DNA from: Streptomyces sp. NBC_01707
GTDB taxonomy: Bacteria; Actinomycetota; Actinomycetes; Streptomycetales; Streptomycetaceae
Length of the DNA: 64,000 bases
Direction of reading: 5' to 3'
NCBI RefSeq assembly: GCF_041438805.1
Contig: NZ_CP109190.1
Location: 248,001-312,000, forward strand
Positions 27,680 through 36,457 of the stretch are shown one piece after another (position 1 is the first letter of the stretch; every line of letters starts with the position of its first letter). A program made the position numbers and the translations under genes. The notes beneath the pieces are model-generated. The model was given only the letters and a program-made list of their open reading frames with translations. It was not told the DNA's origin and did not search any database.

Positions 27680-27815
27680 CACGCGGTGAGCGTGAGTTTA
27701 GGGGTGTGGTGTGGTGTGGTGTCGGTGTCGTATTCGTCGGGGCTGAGATGGCCGTTGGCGGAGTGCCGGCGGCGGGTGTTGTCGCGGGTCAGCCAGGCGA
27801 AGACGGTCCTGCGAC
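27680..27815 (-). pseudogene. IS3-family transposase C-terminal fragment
   Basis: VFAWLTRDNTRRRHSANGHLSPDEYD is the classic end of an IS3-type integrase domain (W..YN..R.HS.LG..SP..Y). Only about 40 codons are left. Confidence 0.75.
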
Positions 27816-27847
27816 GGACCGGACGGCTGAGGCCGGCAGGTCCCTTT

Positions 27848-27890
27848 TCCGGCTCCAGGCGTCCCGTTGTCGGACGGGTCTGGAGCCGGA
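27848..27890. terminator. Strong hairpin between IS3 remnant and monooxygenase
   Basis: TCCGGCTCCAG (27848-27858) and CTGGAGCCGGA (27880-27890) form a perfect 11-bp stem, with a further short stem (CGTCC/GGACG) inside the loop. It lies 27 bp beyond the stop of the monooxygenase gene and could end its transcript. There is no T run. Confidence 0.5.
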
Positions 27891-27916
27891 GACGGAAGAA
27901 CTGTTGAGTAAGGGAC

Positions 27917-29143
27917 TCAGACCATGAGGCTGACTCGCTCATCGACCCCGAGAAGGGACTTTCCGTAGACCTCCAGGCCGACCGCCGGTACCAGGCCCGC
28001 ATGGCGCGCCGCTGTGCTGGCATCCCGCCAGATTCGCTGCAGGGGGTTGGCCTCGGCGAACGCGGACGCGCCATGGGCGTCAAGCAACGTGGAGATCGCT
28101 GAGAGCACCTTCTGCGCCGCGTAGCCAGCCTGCGCCCTGACTCGGGTGCGCGCGGCGTAGTCGAGGGGGCCCGTCGATGCAGCGTCGTCCACCGCGTCCA
28201 CGGCCGCATAGATGTGCAGGCGGGCCGTTTCCAGTTGCATGGCGGCTTTTGCCACCTGCACCTGAATCCCCACCGAGTCCGCTTGCCGTGCGTGGGTCGT
28301 GAAGGACAGAGGCTTGGAAGTTGCCTGTTCCACTACGGTGTCCAACGCCGCTTTACCCAGTCCCAGTAGCGGGCCTGCCAGGCAGAGAGTCAGCATCGAC
28401 CCGAAGGCGGAGGCATAGAGGGGTCCGTCGTCAGCCGTGCGCGGATAGGAGCCCTCAGCCGCGGCCGGGACCGAAAGGACTCGGTGTGCGGGCACGAAAA
28501 CGTCCTGCGCTATGAGGGTGTTGCTGGCCGTTGCCCTCATGCCTGCGGTTCGCCAGGTGTCCTCGATGGACAGATCTGAGGCGGGGATCAGAACGAGCGC
28601 CTGGTCCACGACGGAACCGGTTTCGTCCCTCATCAGTGTGCCGACCGCCGCCCACGTCGCATGCGGAGCAGCCGAGTTGTACGACCACCTGCCCGATACA
28701 CGCCAGCCGCCCTCGACCTGTTCGGCGAACCCTGTGGGCGCGGCCACACCGGTCACACGTGCATCTGGATCGGCTCCGAACACCTCTTCCTGAGCCGCAT
28801 CCGGGAACAGGGACGCCAGCCAGTTGGTCACGGCGACGATCATCCCGACCCATGCGGTCGAGCCATCTCCCTGGGCCAACGTTTCCGAAACTTCCGTGAG
28901 CGTCCTCAGATCGGTCTGGTGACCACCGAATCTTTCGGGAGTCAGCAGTCGAAAGACGCCTGCCTCGGCAAGGGCATGGACAACTTCGGTAGGCAGGACG
29001 CGTGCTTCCTCACCACGGGTCGCCTGACTGCGCAGCAACGGCTGCAGTGCGGCTGCCTGGGCAACGAGCTTCGCCCTTCGTTCCTCTACGGACGGCGCGC
29101 TCACGCTGTCGACGGGATGTACCACGTCTTCCTCTTCTTTCAT
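27917..29143 (-). CDS. Flavin-dependent monooxygenase, acyl-CoA dehydrogenase fold (HpaB/HsaA group D)
   Basis: A 408-aa protein of the two-component group D flavin monooxygenase type (4-hydroxyphenylacetate hydroxylase C2, HsaA, DszC relatives). These use reduced flavin supplied by a separate reductase. Motifs are LAEAGVFRLLTPERFGGHQTDLRTLTEVSETLAQGDGSTAW, VSGRWSYNSAAPHATW, DTWRTAGMRATAS and AFAEANPLQRIWRDASTAARHAGL. No flavin reductase gene is in the window. ATG 29143 has a weak ribosome site; GTG 29125, preceded by AAGAGGAAGAC, is a good alternative. The substrate, probably a phenol or a sulfur/nitrogen heterocycle, is not known. Confidence 0.85.
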   Translation of the reverse strand: MKEEEDVVHPVDSVSAPSVEERRAKLVAQAAALQPLLRSQATRGEEARVLPTEVVHALAEAGVFRLLTPERFGGHQTDLRTLTEVSETLAQGDGSTAWVGMIVAVTNWLASLFPDAAQEEVFGADPDARVTGVAAPTGFAEQVEGGWRVSGRWSYNSAAPHATWAAVGTLMRDETGSVVDQALVLIPASDLSIEDTWRTAGMRATASNTLIAQDVFVPAHRVLSVPAAAEGSYPRTADDGPLYASAFGSMLTLCLAGPLLGLGKAALDTVVEQATSKPLSFTTHARQADSVGIQVQVAKAAMQLETARLHIYAAVDAVDDAASTGPLDYAARTRVRAQAGYAAQKVLSAISTLLDAHGASAFAEANPLQRIWRDASTAARHAGLVPAVGLEVYGKSLLGVDERVSLMV

Positions 29144-29339
29144 GGTGTCGCCGCGCCCGCCCCGTGTTGCCGGTAGCAGGGTGGGGCATGGTAGGCACGG
29201 CATGATGATGTGCGGGTGGGACCTGGAGATCCGTTCGGGGATTTGCCGTCTGTGCCGAGGCGCTGCCGGATCGAGCCACGCAGGTCTTGCACCAACGACG
29301 CCGCGGAGACTGCCGCTGTCATTCGGCCGGAAGGCGGCT

Positions 29340-29500
29340 AGGTGGACCACATTGTCCATATTGCCCGCCCAGGCCGTAGCCCGACGGGCCGCCGTAGATG
29401 TGGGCGACCACCACAGCTGAGCCGTTGATAGATTTCAGGCCTTGCTGGACGACGTGCGCCGCATCGCCGGGCGGCTTGCGAGTCGGGACGTCGACGGTCT
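29340..29500 (-). pseudogene. Fragment of a further alpha/beta hydrolase
   Basis: On the minus strand one frame reads VPTRKPPGDAAHVVQQGLKSINGSAVVVAHIYGG. It resembles the segment around the nucleophile of the two intact hydrolases (DGPVTIVAHSYGG), but the nucleophile Ser of HSYGG is Ile. No start or C-terminus is present. It is a third, fully decayed member of the family in this window. Confidence 0.55.
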
Positions 29501-29533
29501 CTGTGCGCTACCAGGGTCTCTGTGCGCTACCAG
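29496..29533. repeat. Exact 19-bp tandem duplication
   Basis: GGTCTCTGTGCGCTACCAG occurs twice head to tail (29496-29514 and 29515-29533) at the edge of the hydrolase fragment. It is likely a replication-slippage scar. Confidence 0.85.
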
Positions 29534-29685
29534 CGGCGGTCGATACCGGCATCACCTTTCCCCGTCACCACGAAGTGCACGATGAACAAGGCCAGGCTGG
29601 TGGCCCCATCGGCAGCCACGGCGATCAACTTTCAAAGGTCGTAGCGAACGGGCGACCTACCGACAATCCAGACTATAAAACTAAT

Positions 29686-29700
29686 CGGACACTGTGTCCA
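29686..29700. promoter_or_regulatory. Palindrome matching the one at 264, putative operator
   Basis: CGGACAC-T-GTGTCCA differs from the 264-278 palindrome only at the first base and the central base. It sits in the gap between the SARP pseudogene and the monooxygenase/hydrolase-fragment side. Confidence 0.45.
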
Positions 29701-29757
29701 ACGTAGCGTCCAGCAAGGAAAGCGCCCGTGCCAAGAGGCCAGCTTCGAGCCAGGACA

Positions 29758-31030
29758 TCAAATGCAGCTCGAGCCCCGGAAAGCCGTGTGAACGACGCAA
29801 CGCCTCGGGCATGTCACGGCGGCGCATGAGCCATGCCCAACCGCACCGAAACCGTGAACACCTCCCCATCGGTCGCGCTGTGGAGGTGGCCAGCGGTGAG
29901 TCCCCCGCGTGCGCGCCGTCTCCTTGCCACCAGTCCGTAGAGTTGATTGCGGCTGGTAACAATGACGAGGCGGCCGGGGCCTCCCGGCAGCAGGGGGTAC
30001 GGCCAGTGTGGTCGTCCCGATGCCCGCCATACCGCCGATCACACTGATCACCAGCGTCGACGGGCGCTCACCGATCGTCGGCAGCAAGCAACGGAGTCGG
30101 TCGAGTTCACCGTTACGTCCGGTGAATACCCCGCTGCCCGCAGGACGTTGAGCTGGCGTCACGGCGACGACGGTCTTCGGTCTTGACTCGCCGGGACCTG
30201 GCGTCCCCGTCTCGTTGTCCGAAACGGCGGCGTCCGCGCGGTGACTCGGCATGGAGCTGTACCGGCTCACCGTCCGACGAAGCACGGATTCCTGTGCGGC
30301 GCACAGTTCGGGTCCCGGGTCCGCCCCCAGATCATCGGCCAGCCGAGCGCGAACGGTCCGGTAGACATCGAGAGCCTCGGCCTGTTGGCCGGTGGCGGCG
30401 AGTAGTTCGATCAGTCCGGCGTGCAGTCCCTCGTCCAGTGGATGCTGTGCAGCGGCCCGCCGCAGGGGCGCCAGCACCCGTGCGGCGAGATCCGCTCCAG
30501 CGCCCAGGGCATGATTGGCAGCCTCCTTTACCGCTGCCAGGTGCTCCTGATCCACGGCTGTGAAGACCGGATGGGACCGCGTCTCGGATGTGATCCCCAG
30601 GGCTGTGGGACCACGCCACAGTGCGATGGCCTCGATCATCAATTCGGTGGCCTCACCTCGCTTGCCATCCTCCGCCAGCTGTCCCGCGTGCCGACGCAGA
30701 GCGCGAAAGCGCAGCAGGTCGAGGGCGTCTGGTTCCGCCTCCAGGCGGTAGCCGCCCGAGCCACGTACGAGCCGACGGGAATCGCCTCCGGCCCGCAGAT
30801 CTGGTTCGAGCAGGCGGCGCAGCGACCCGATGTGGCGCTGGACGACGTTGACCGCTGTCGGGCGGATCCTGACCCCACAGGACATCCACGGTGTCCTGTA
30901 CCGCCACCGGATGCCCTGCCTGCATCAGGAGCAGTGCCAACAGGCCGCGCTGCTTCGGTGTCCCGAGTTCCAGTTCCATGCCGCGGCGCCAGGCCCGAAG
31001 AGGGCCCAGAACAGCGAAACGCGTATGCAC
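29758..31030 (-). pseudogene. SARP/AfsR-type regulator, frameshifted and truncated
   Basis: The start is typical: MHTRFAVLGPLRAWRRGMELELGTPKQRGLLALLLMQAGHPV, the DNA-binding domain of SARP regulators. A frame change near 30880 moves to VNVVQRHIGSLRRLLEPDL and then the BTAD domain (LDLLRFRALRRHAGQL, EGLHAGLIELLAATGQQAEALDVYRTVRARLADDLGADPGPEL). An NB-ARC-like domain begins (FTGRNGELDRLRCLL, VISVIGGMAGIGTTTLAV) but its Walker lysine is Thr, and coding similarity ends soon after. Intact relatives are 600-1000 aa. The regulator is not functional. Confidence 0.82.
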
Positions 31031-31477
31031 AAAGACTCCCGTGCCGACAACTGCACCATGTGTGACTGTTCCCGAATGCCCCCGCGGTACAGCAGAACGG
31101 ACCTACGCCTCGTACGGTCGACGCTGGTCAGGGCTCATGGCGTGGGGGTCGACGGCACGACGCGGCGATCAGGGGACGCTCGCTCTGCAGGCGCACGACC
31201 TGAGGGGGTTCACCAACGATGCAGGTGCTTCGGGGCTTACGGTCTCCATCGAGCGTCCCCGCAGACGTGATGAGCCGCAGCCGTGCGCCTCAGGTTCGGG
31301 CTCACAGAGCAACGAGATACTACGACAGTCCATCGATGTTCCCTGCCACGGTCTCCGTCGGTGGGGCAACGAACGGAGGACCGTCAAGCGCAGCCGCCCG
31401 CGTCCGCACGAATTCGTCCGACCCCTGGGATCGGGTGATGCGGGCAGACTGGCGGCCGTCGTTGTGCGGGCGCACGT
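31031..31477. other. Intergenic region, nothing recognised
   Basis: No gene supported between the SARP start and the end of the NTF2-like gene. Confidence 0.4.
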
Positions 31478-32503
31478 TCAACGCTCGATGGCATTTCTTG
31501 CCAAGGAAAGCAGGGTGGCGTCATCGACGAGAGACCCATCCCACATGGCCGTGAATCGGTTGATCTTCTGCCACCGGTCCAGTTCCAGCCCGACGATACC
31601 CCGCGGAACGGGTCCGTCCGAGGCCGTGAACTCGTACCCGCCGCCAAGCGCGTTGCCGAGGACATGCCGCACTCCAGTGCCTGGGCCGACGTAGGGAAGC
31701 AGTCCCATGGTGCTCGTCAGGTAGCTGCCGATACTCCGGGGGCCCACGATCCGCACGTGGGCCGGGGCGTCCTCGACGACGGCGTCCGGTGAGAAGAGCT
31801 GCGCCGCCGCCGCACCGTCGCCCTTGTGTAGGGCACCAGCCAGATCACGGACCACGCGTCGCATGACGGCTGAGGACGAACCAGCGACGGTGGACTCGCC
31901 GAAGTCCGAGGGGAACCGGTCCGCCGGCACCTGCAAGCCGGCCAGGTTGTCCACCCCGAAGTGACGTCCGTCCCAGTAGTCGACCTGGCGTGTGATCAAG
32001 CCCCTCTCGAAGTCGACGGCTCCGGCCAGCCGGAGTTCGGAGGGACCGAAGAGTCCGGCCGTGTCGGTGAAGAACACCACCGCACTGTGCAGGTCGCCGA
32101 GTATCCGGACCGGGTAGGACGCGCTGTCCCCCGGCCAACCGGGCATGTACTGCGCGAAGAAATCCTGGAGTTCCGTCCATGAGCCCAGGTTCCAGCCAAG
32201 GGTCGCGTCGATGTACGTGCAGGGCCGGCGCGCAAAGAAGGCCATGGTGCCCTCGAGATCCTGGGCGCTCTTGTGCTGGAAGAACCGTACGAGCCGCTCG
32301 GCGACGGCAGGGGTGGCGCGGGAGGCATCGACGGCAGTCTGCACGCCGCGAACCTGCCCAGCGTCTCGGTCTCTCCCCGTCGCGGCGGAGGCGGCCCCCG
32401 TCAGGAGCAGGCTCGCTGCAAGCCCCGCACTCCCGCCAAGGGCTCCGGCGCGCAGAAGGCGGCGCCGTGTGGTTACGCTGCCGGCCGTTGTGTGGTCGTT
32501 CAT
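31478..32503 (-). CDS. Tat-exported protein with two NTF2/SnoaL-like domains
   Basis: A 341-aa protein. It has a twin-arginine signal (TTRRRLLRAGALGGSAGLAASLLLTGAASAATG) followed by two cone-fold domains. The first (about 65-200) contains PCTYIDATLGWNLGSWTELQDFF; the second (about 210-335) contains FSPDAVVEDAPAHVRIVGPRSIGSYL and FTASDGPVPRGIVGLELDRWQKINRF. The ATG at 32503 has CTGGAG upstream. It is divergently transcribed from the alpha/beta hydrolase at 33037, and the same divergent pair, half decayed, is at 1139-2659. A role in handling an extracellular small molecule is possible but unproven. Confidence 0.8.
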   Translation of the reverse strand: MNDHTTAGSVTTRRRLLRAGALGGSAGLAASLLLTGAASAATGRDRDAGQVRGVQTAVDASRATPAVAERLVRFFQHKSAQDLEGTMAFFARRPCTYIDATLGWNLGSWTELQDFFAQYMPGWPGDSASYPVRILGDLHSAVVFFTDTAGLFGPSELRLAGAVDFERGLITRQVDYWDGRHFGVDNLAGLQVPADRFPSDFGESTVAGSSSAVMRRVVRDLAGALHKGDGAAAAQLFSPDAVVEDAPAHVRIVGPRSIGSYLTSTMGLLPYVGPGTGVRHVLGNALGGGYEFTASDGPVPRGIVGLELDRWQKINRFTAMWDGSLVDDATLLSLARNAIER

Positions 32504-33036
32504 GGGCACTCCAGAAGTGATTGCATGGTGAGCTGCACAGGCATGCGAGTGAGTCCGTCCGGCCGGGGCGTCACCGGTCCGGAGCGGCGCCGCCGATCTT
32601 TCTTGCGTCGTCGTCCCGGCGCCACTGGACCTTCGGCGTAGGACTTCGGACGGGCAGGACCGAAGGGCCACACCTACGGCTGCCCACGGCCGATACCGAC
32701 CTTGGTGTCCATGCCTGGTCCTGCCTCCAGACGGGCCGCGGCCACTGCAAGAGCTGCTGACTCCCCGGGCGGCTGGCTGCCGGGGCGAAGACCCACTGGC
32801 CACCGGGTCTGCTGCTCGGTTGCCGCACGTGCCGGACGCTCACGCAAGACACGTGGACGACGAAGCATGGCTCGCCGCACGGCGCTCTCATAACCTCGGC
32901 AAGGAGTAGCGGCGTCATCCGGTCCTCCGTGGTCCCTCACACCCGCACGTGCAGGTATCGCAGGCCGGACGTGGGTTCCCGTTTACGTACGGGGCGCAGC
33001 GCACCCGTTGTACATCTCTTCATCAAAGGCTGAACC
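32504..33036. other. Divergent promoter region of the intact cassette
   Basis: 533 bp between the divergent start codons. No gene is supported. Its right half is recognisably conserved in the decayed cassette (about 1770-1966), so it probably holds the hydrolase promoter. Confidence 0.5.
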
Positions 33037-33729
33037 ATGACCACCGCAGCACAAGGCAAGCCAGCGATCCTGCTCGTCCACGGTGCCTGGCACGGCGCCT
33101 GGTGCTGGGAGAAGCTAGTCCCTGAGCTCACCGCCAAGGGATGGCACGTCATCGCCGTAGATCTGCCGAGCGCTTCAGCCGAGCCCGACAACACCGCCGG
33201 AATGTACGACGACGCCCGCGTCGTTCGCGCGTGCCTGGACAGCATCGACGGGCCGGTGACCATTGTCGCCCATTCCTACGGAGGCGTGCCCGCTACGCAG
33301 GCCGTCGCCGATGCCACCAATGTGGACCGCATTGTGTATCTCTCCGCGTTTCAGTTGGACGAGGGTGAGTCCCTCGCTGGCCTGAGCGGAGGACAGATTC
33401 CGAGCAGTGACACCGGTACACTCCCTGTCCCCGCGGAACCGTCGAAACACCTCTACAGCGGTGCCGCTGCGGAGGACGCCGATCGCGCCGCAAAGCGGCT
33501 GGTGCCTCAGACCATGAAGTCATTCAGCGAGCCGCTCACATCAACGGCGTGGAAAACAGTGTCCTCCAGCTACATCATCTGTGAGCAGGACGAGATTCTC
33601 CCGCCTGCGTTCCAGGAAGCGATGTCGGCCCGTTCCGGCCGCTCGTACCGGCTGTCCTGCGGCCACTCCCCCTTCCTGTCTATGCCTGCCGAACTGGCCG
33701 GGTTGATCACCACCGACGCCGGCCGCTAG
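33037..33729 (+). CDS. Alpha/beta-fold hydrolase (esterase type), copy 2
   Basis: A 230-aa paralogue of the protein at 1967, with the same triad positions: S80 in AHSYGG, D185 in CEQDEILP and H210 in CGHSPFLS. The oxyanion region is LVHGAWHGAWCW. The duplication left both hydrolases intact, whereas only this locus kept the divergent NTF2-like partner. That implies the hydrolase is selected independently. The ATG is preceded by CATCAAAGGCTGAACC. The substrate is not known. Confidence 0.87.
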   Translation: MTTAAQGKPAILLVHGAWHGAWCWEKLVPELTAKGWHVIAVDLPSASAEPDNTAGMYDDARVVRACLDSIDGPVTIVAHSYGGVPATQAVADATNVDRIVYLSAFQLDEGESLAGLSGGQIPSSDTGTLPVPAEPSKHLYSGAAAEDADRAAKRLVPQTMKSFSEPLTSTAWKTVSSSYIICEQDEILPPAFQEAMSARSGRSYRLSCGHSPFLSMPAELAGLITTDAGR

Positions 33730-34446
33730 GGGCCCGGCCCACCGTTCTCCCCCGCGACTGTGGCCCGCAGGCGATCGTCCGGGGGTGGTCGCTGCCCTCT
33801 ATTTCCTGCAGTCGGACCGTGGTCAGCAGAACCAGCCGTCGGGTCCCAGCCGGGGCGGTTGACCATACGCCCGACCGCTCTGTTTGCGCCCACCGTGCAG
33901 GTCTGGCCGGTGTGGAGGGTGCCGATGCAGGTGCCGCCCGGATCCGTGCGCACGAACAGGTCTTTGGACCATCGCTCGCCTAAGCAAGGGCGGTGGTCCG
34001 CCCGAGGCCGCAGGCGGTCAGTGCTGGGAAGCTTGCGACAGTTGGCGCTCACTCGCCATTTCGCCGTCCGGCGGTGCCGTGGCCGGATGCTGCCGTTGTC
34101 GGGGGCTCAGCGTCGGCCTCAGAGGCGGAAGGCTCCCGCGTTGGATACAGCAGACGCGTCTCGCCAGCTAAGGCGCCGATGCCGTCCCACAGCATCGGAC
34201 ACCGAGGCCGGTACGCACGGCACAGACCGCAGACCGTTCTCCGCACTGGCGGGGCCCACTCCCGCTAGATGTGGCAACTCCAAGCGCGGGGTCTCTTCAT
34301 CGGGGACCGGACCATGACGGTCAGGATGCCCAACGACCGCGTTGGCACCATGTTCGGCATCCGCGCCGATGGCATGCTCCCGGCGGACGAGGGCGAACCA
34401 CGGGGATGTACGGGAAAGTTGCCGTTGACGCACGAGAGGATCGACC
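33730..34446. other. Intergenic region with a possible secreted-protein remnant
   Basis: No intact gene in 717 bp. On the minus strand around 33800-33980 a frame reads KDLFVRTDPGGTCIGTLHTGQTCTV. It resembles a bacterial SH3-like repeat of small secreted Streptomyces proteins, but start and signal peptide are missing. Confidence 0.3.
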
Positions 34447-34986
34447 ATGACCACCCCTGCGCTGCCGAGCACTTGGGATACGAATGACTTCCTGCACGTT
34501 GAGCCCAGTGGCCTCGATGTGCTGGAGCAGGAGACCTGGCATGCGTACCGCGATGCCACGGCGCTGATTGAGGACATCCTGGACCACCAGATGCAGCGCT
34601 CGGCGGGGGTGCCGCACCTGTACTACCAGATACTCGTGCGACTGTCGCAGGCCCCTGTTCGCCAGCTGCGCATGCTGGACCTGGCAGTCAACACCAAAAT
34701 CACCCGGCCTCGGCTCACACATGCCGTCGAGCGGCTGGAGAAGCTCGGCTGGGTGCGCCGCGACGTGTGCCGCACCGACAAGCGCGGCCGGATCGCGGTC
34801 CTGACCGACAAGGGATGCGAGGTATTGCAGCGAGCCACTCCTGGGCATGTTGCAGCCCTGCAGTACGGAATCTTCGATCGCCTCACGCCTGAGCAGGCCG
34901 CGCAGTTCGGCGAGTTGTGCCGGATCATCGCGCAAGGGCTTGAGTCGGCCGGCGGCGGGGGTGGGTTGCCCTGGCAGCGGCGGTGA
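34447..34986 (+). CDS. MarR-family transcriptional regulator
   Basis: A 179-aa protein with a winged helix: LRMLDLAVNTKITRPRLTHAVERLEKLGWVRRDVCRTDKRGRIAVLTDKGCEVL (about 76-129), including the D-x-R-G wing signature as TDKRGR. The N- and C-terminal helices would form the dimer interface. The ATG at 34447 follows GAGAGGATCGACC. No adjacent co-directional gene is close. Targets could be the divergent clusters on either side. MarR proteins often sense phenolic compounds, fitting the degradative genes nearby, but this is inference. Confidence 0.87.
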   Translation: MTTPALPSTWDTNDFLHVEPSGLDVLEQETWHAYRDATALIEDILDHQMQRSAGVPHLYYQILVRLSQAPVRQLRMLDLAVNTKITRPRLTHAVERLEKLGWVRRDVCRTDKRGRIAVLTDKGCEVLQRATPGHVAALQYGIFDRLTPEQAAQFGELCRIIAQGLESAGGGGGLPWQRR

Positions 34987-35380
34987 GCCACCGTAGCGAC
35001 CCGCTCACTACCTGGAAGGGCATGTCGGTGACTGGTGCAGCTGCTGAGGCGTCGGCCAGCTGTCGATGTGGGTGATTTCAGCGGCTGATACGAAGTGGAT
35101 CGAGCCGTTCTCCGAGGTGAGTGTGTCGCAGCGAGTTACTGGTGGCGCTGGTTCGCCGTCGTGGTTGTGATTGCAGCGGGGCCGGCCGTGGGGCTTGCGG
35201 CTGGCGGACCGGGTACTGCCCGTGGCCACATGCTGGTGCACGAACCTTAGGTGGCGGCAGGGCTCTGCCTTCACGTAGCGGAGCACGACGTCGACGATGC
35301 TCGCATTGGCGCGGCCCTCGCGCAGCGTGGCAACGAACTCTCATTCCCGGAGTTCGCCACCAAAGACGTCTAACGCTCTC
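34987..35380. other. Intergenic region, nothing firm
   Basis: A minus-strand frame (ATLREGRANASIVDVVLRYVKAEPCRHLRFVHQHV) looks protein-like but has no start and no recognisable family. Confidence 0.3.
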
Positions 35381-36295
35381 TCACACTTCCGCAACACTCT
35401 CGTGCGTTCTTGCGCACAGGTACGAGGCAATGCGGCGGGCTGCAGGTGAGGCCGCCAGACCGGCAGGCAGTACCAGGGCCAGTTCGCGTTCGATCTCCGC
35501 GCCCGCCAGTGGAATGAGACGGAGGGTCTGCCCCGATTCCTCGTCGGTGGTGCCGACCTGGCTCGGGGGGGCTAGAGCGATGCCGAGTCCGGCACGGACC
35601 AGGTCGAGCAGAAGCCGCCAATCGGCGACTTCGCAGGCGATGCGCCTGGTCAAGCCGGCTGCGGCGAAGGCTCTGTCGGTGCGGTGGCGGGTTGTCCAGG
35701 TGGGGTCGGTCTCGACGAAGGGCTCACGTGCCAGTCGGCGCAGGGTGACTGACTGCGTCCCAGCCAGGGGGTGCCCGGCCGGGACTGCCGCCATGAGACG
35801 CTCGGAAACCATGGGCAGGACCTGCAACCCGGACGGGGAGCTGTCCAGCGGGTCGAGCAGAGCGCAGTCGAGGCGGCCGTCGGCCACCATCTGTGTCATG
35901 GCCGGTCCGCCGGTCTGCCGCACCGTGATCTCCAGCGCTGGATGGGCACGGGCGAACCCGGCCAACCATGTCGGGAGTGGCAGGAAGTTGGGGTTGACTG
36001 GGTAGGTTCCGATGCGCAGGTGACCGGACAGCAGGCCCCGTACGTCCTGAACGGCTTGGCGGGCTGCGGCGGCGGACTCCAGGGTGTGGCGGGCGACAGG
36101 CAGCAGGGCTTGGCCCTCGGCGGTCAGCCGCACGGGGCGGCTGCCGCGTACAAACAGCTCGGCTCCCACTTCCTTTTCCAGAGCGCGCACGGATGAGGAG
36201 AGGCCTGACTGGACGATCAGCTCCCGGGCAGCCGCGTGCGTGAAGCTGCCCTCCTCGGCGAGAGCCACGAAGTGCCGCAGATGACGGAGTTCCAT
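35381..36295 (-). CDS. LysR-family transcriptional regulator
   Basis: A 304-aa LysR regulator. The N-terminal helix-turn-helix is MELRHLRHFVALAEEGSFTHAAARELIVQSGLSSSVRALEKEVGAELFVRGSRPVRLTAEG, followed by a periplasmic-binding-protein-like effector domain (LRIGTYPVNPNFLP, DCALLDPLD, LVRAGLGIALAPPSQV). The start at 36295 gives the canonical MELRHL beginning. It diverges from the MFS gene at 36458 across 162 bp, the usual layout for a LysR protein and its target. It probably activates the exporter-amidohydrolase pair when the ligand is present. Confidence 0.88.
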   Translation of the reverse strand: MELRHLRHFVALAEEGSFTHAAARELIVQSGLSSSVRALEKEVGAELFVRGSRPVRLTAEGQALLPVARHTLESAAAARQAVQDVRGLLSGHLRIGTYPVNPNFLPLPTWLAGFARAHPALEITVRQTGGPAMTQMVADGRLDCALLDPLDSSPSGLQVLPMVSERLMAAVPAGHPLAGTQSVTLRRLAREPFVETDPTWTTRHRTDRAFAAAGLTRRIACEVADWRLLLDLVRAGLGIALAPPSQVGTTDEESGQTLRLIPLAGAEIERELALVLPAGLAASPAARRIASYLCARTHESVAEV

Positions 36296-36457
36296 GGAGA
36301 CATCATCTCCCAGAGAGATGAACTGTATCTCTACCTGCTGCCTCAGAGCGGAAATGGCATTGGCGCCAGAAGAGGTTGAGAGCAGGTGTACCGACCAGTC
36401 TCGGTCGGCACAGCTCGTGTTTCTGTTGTTTCCCGTACCAGCGGAAAGTAGTTTCCG

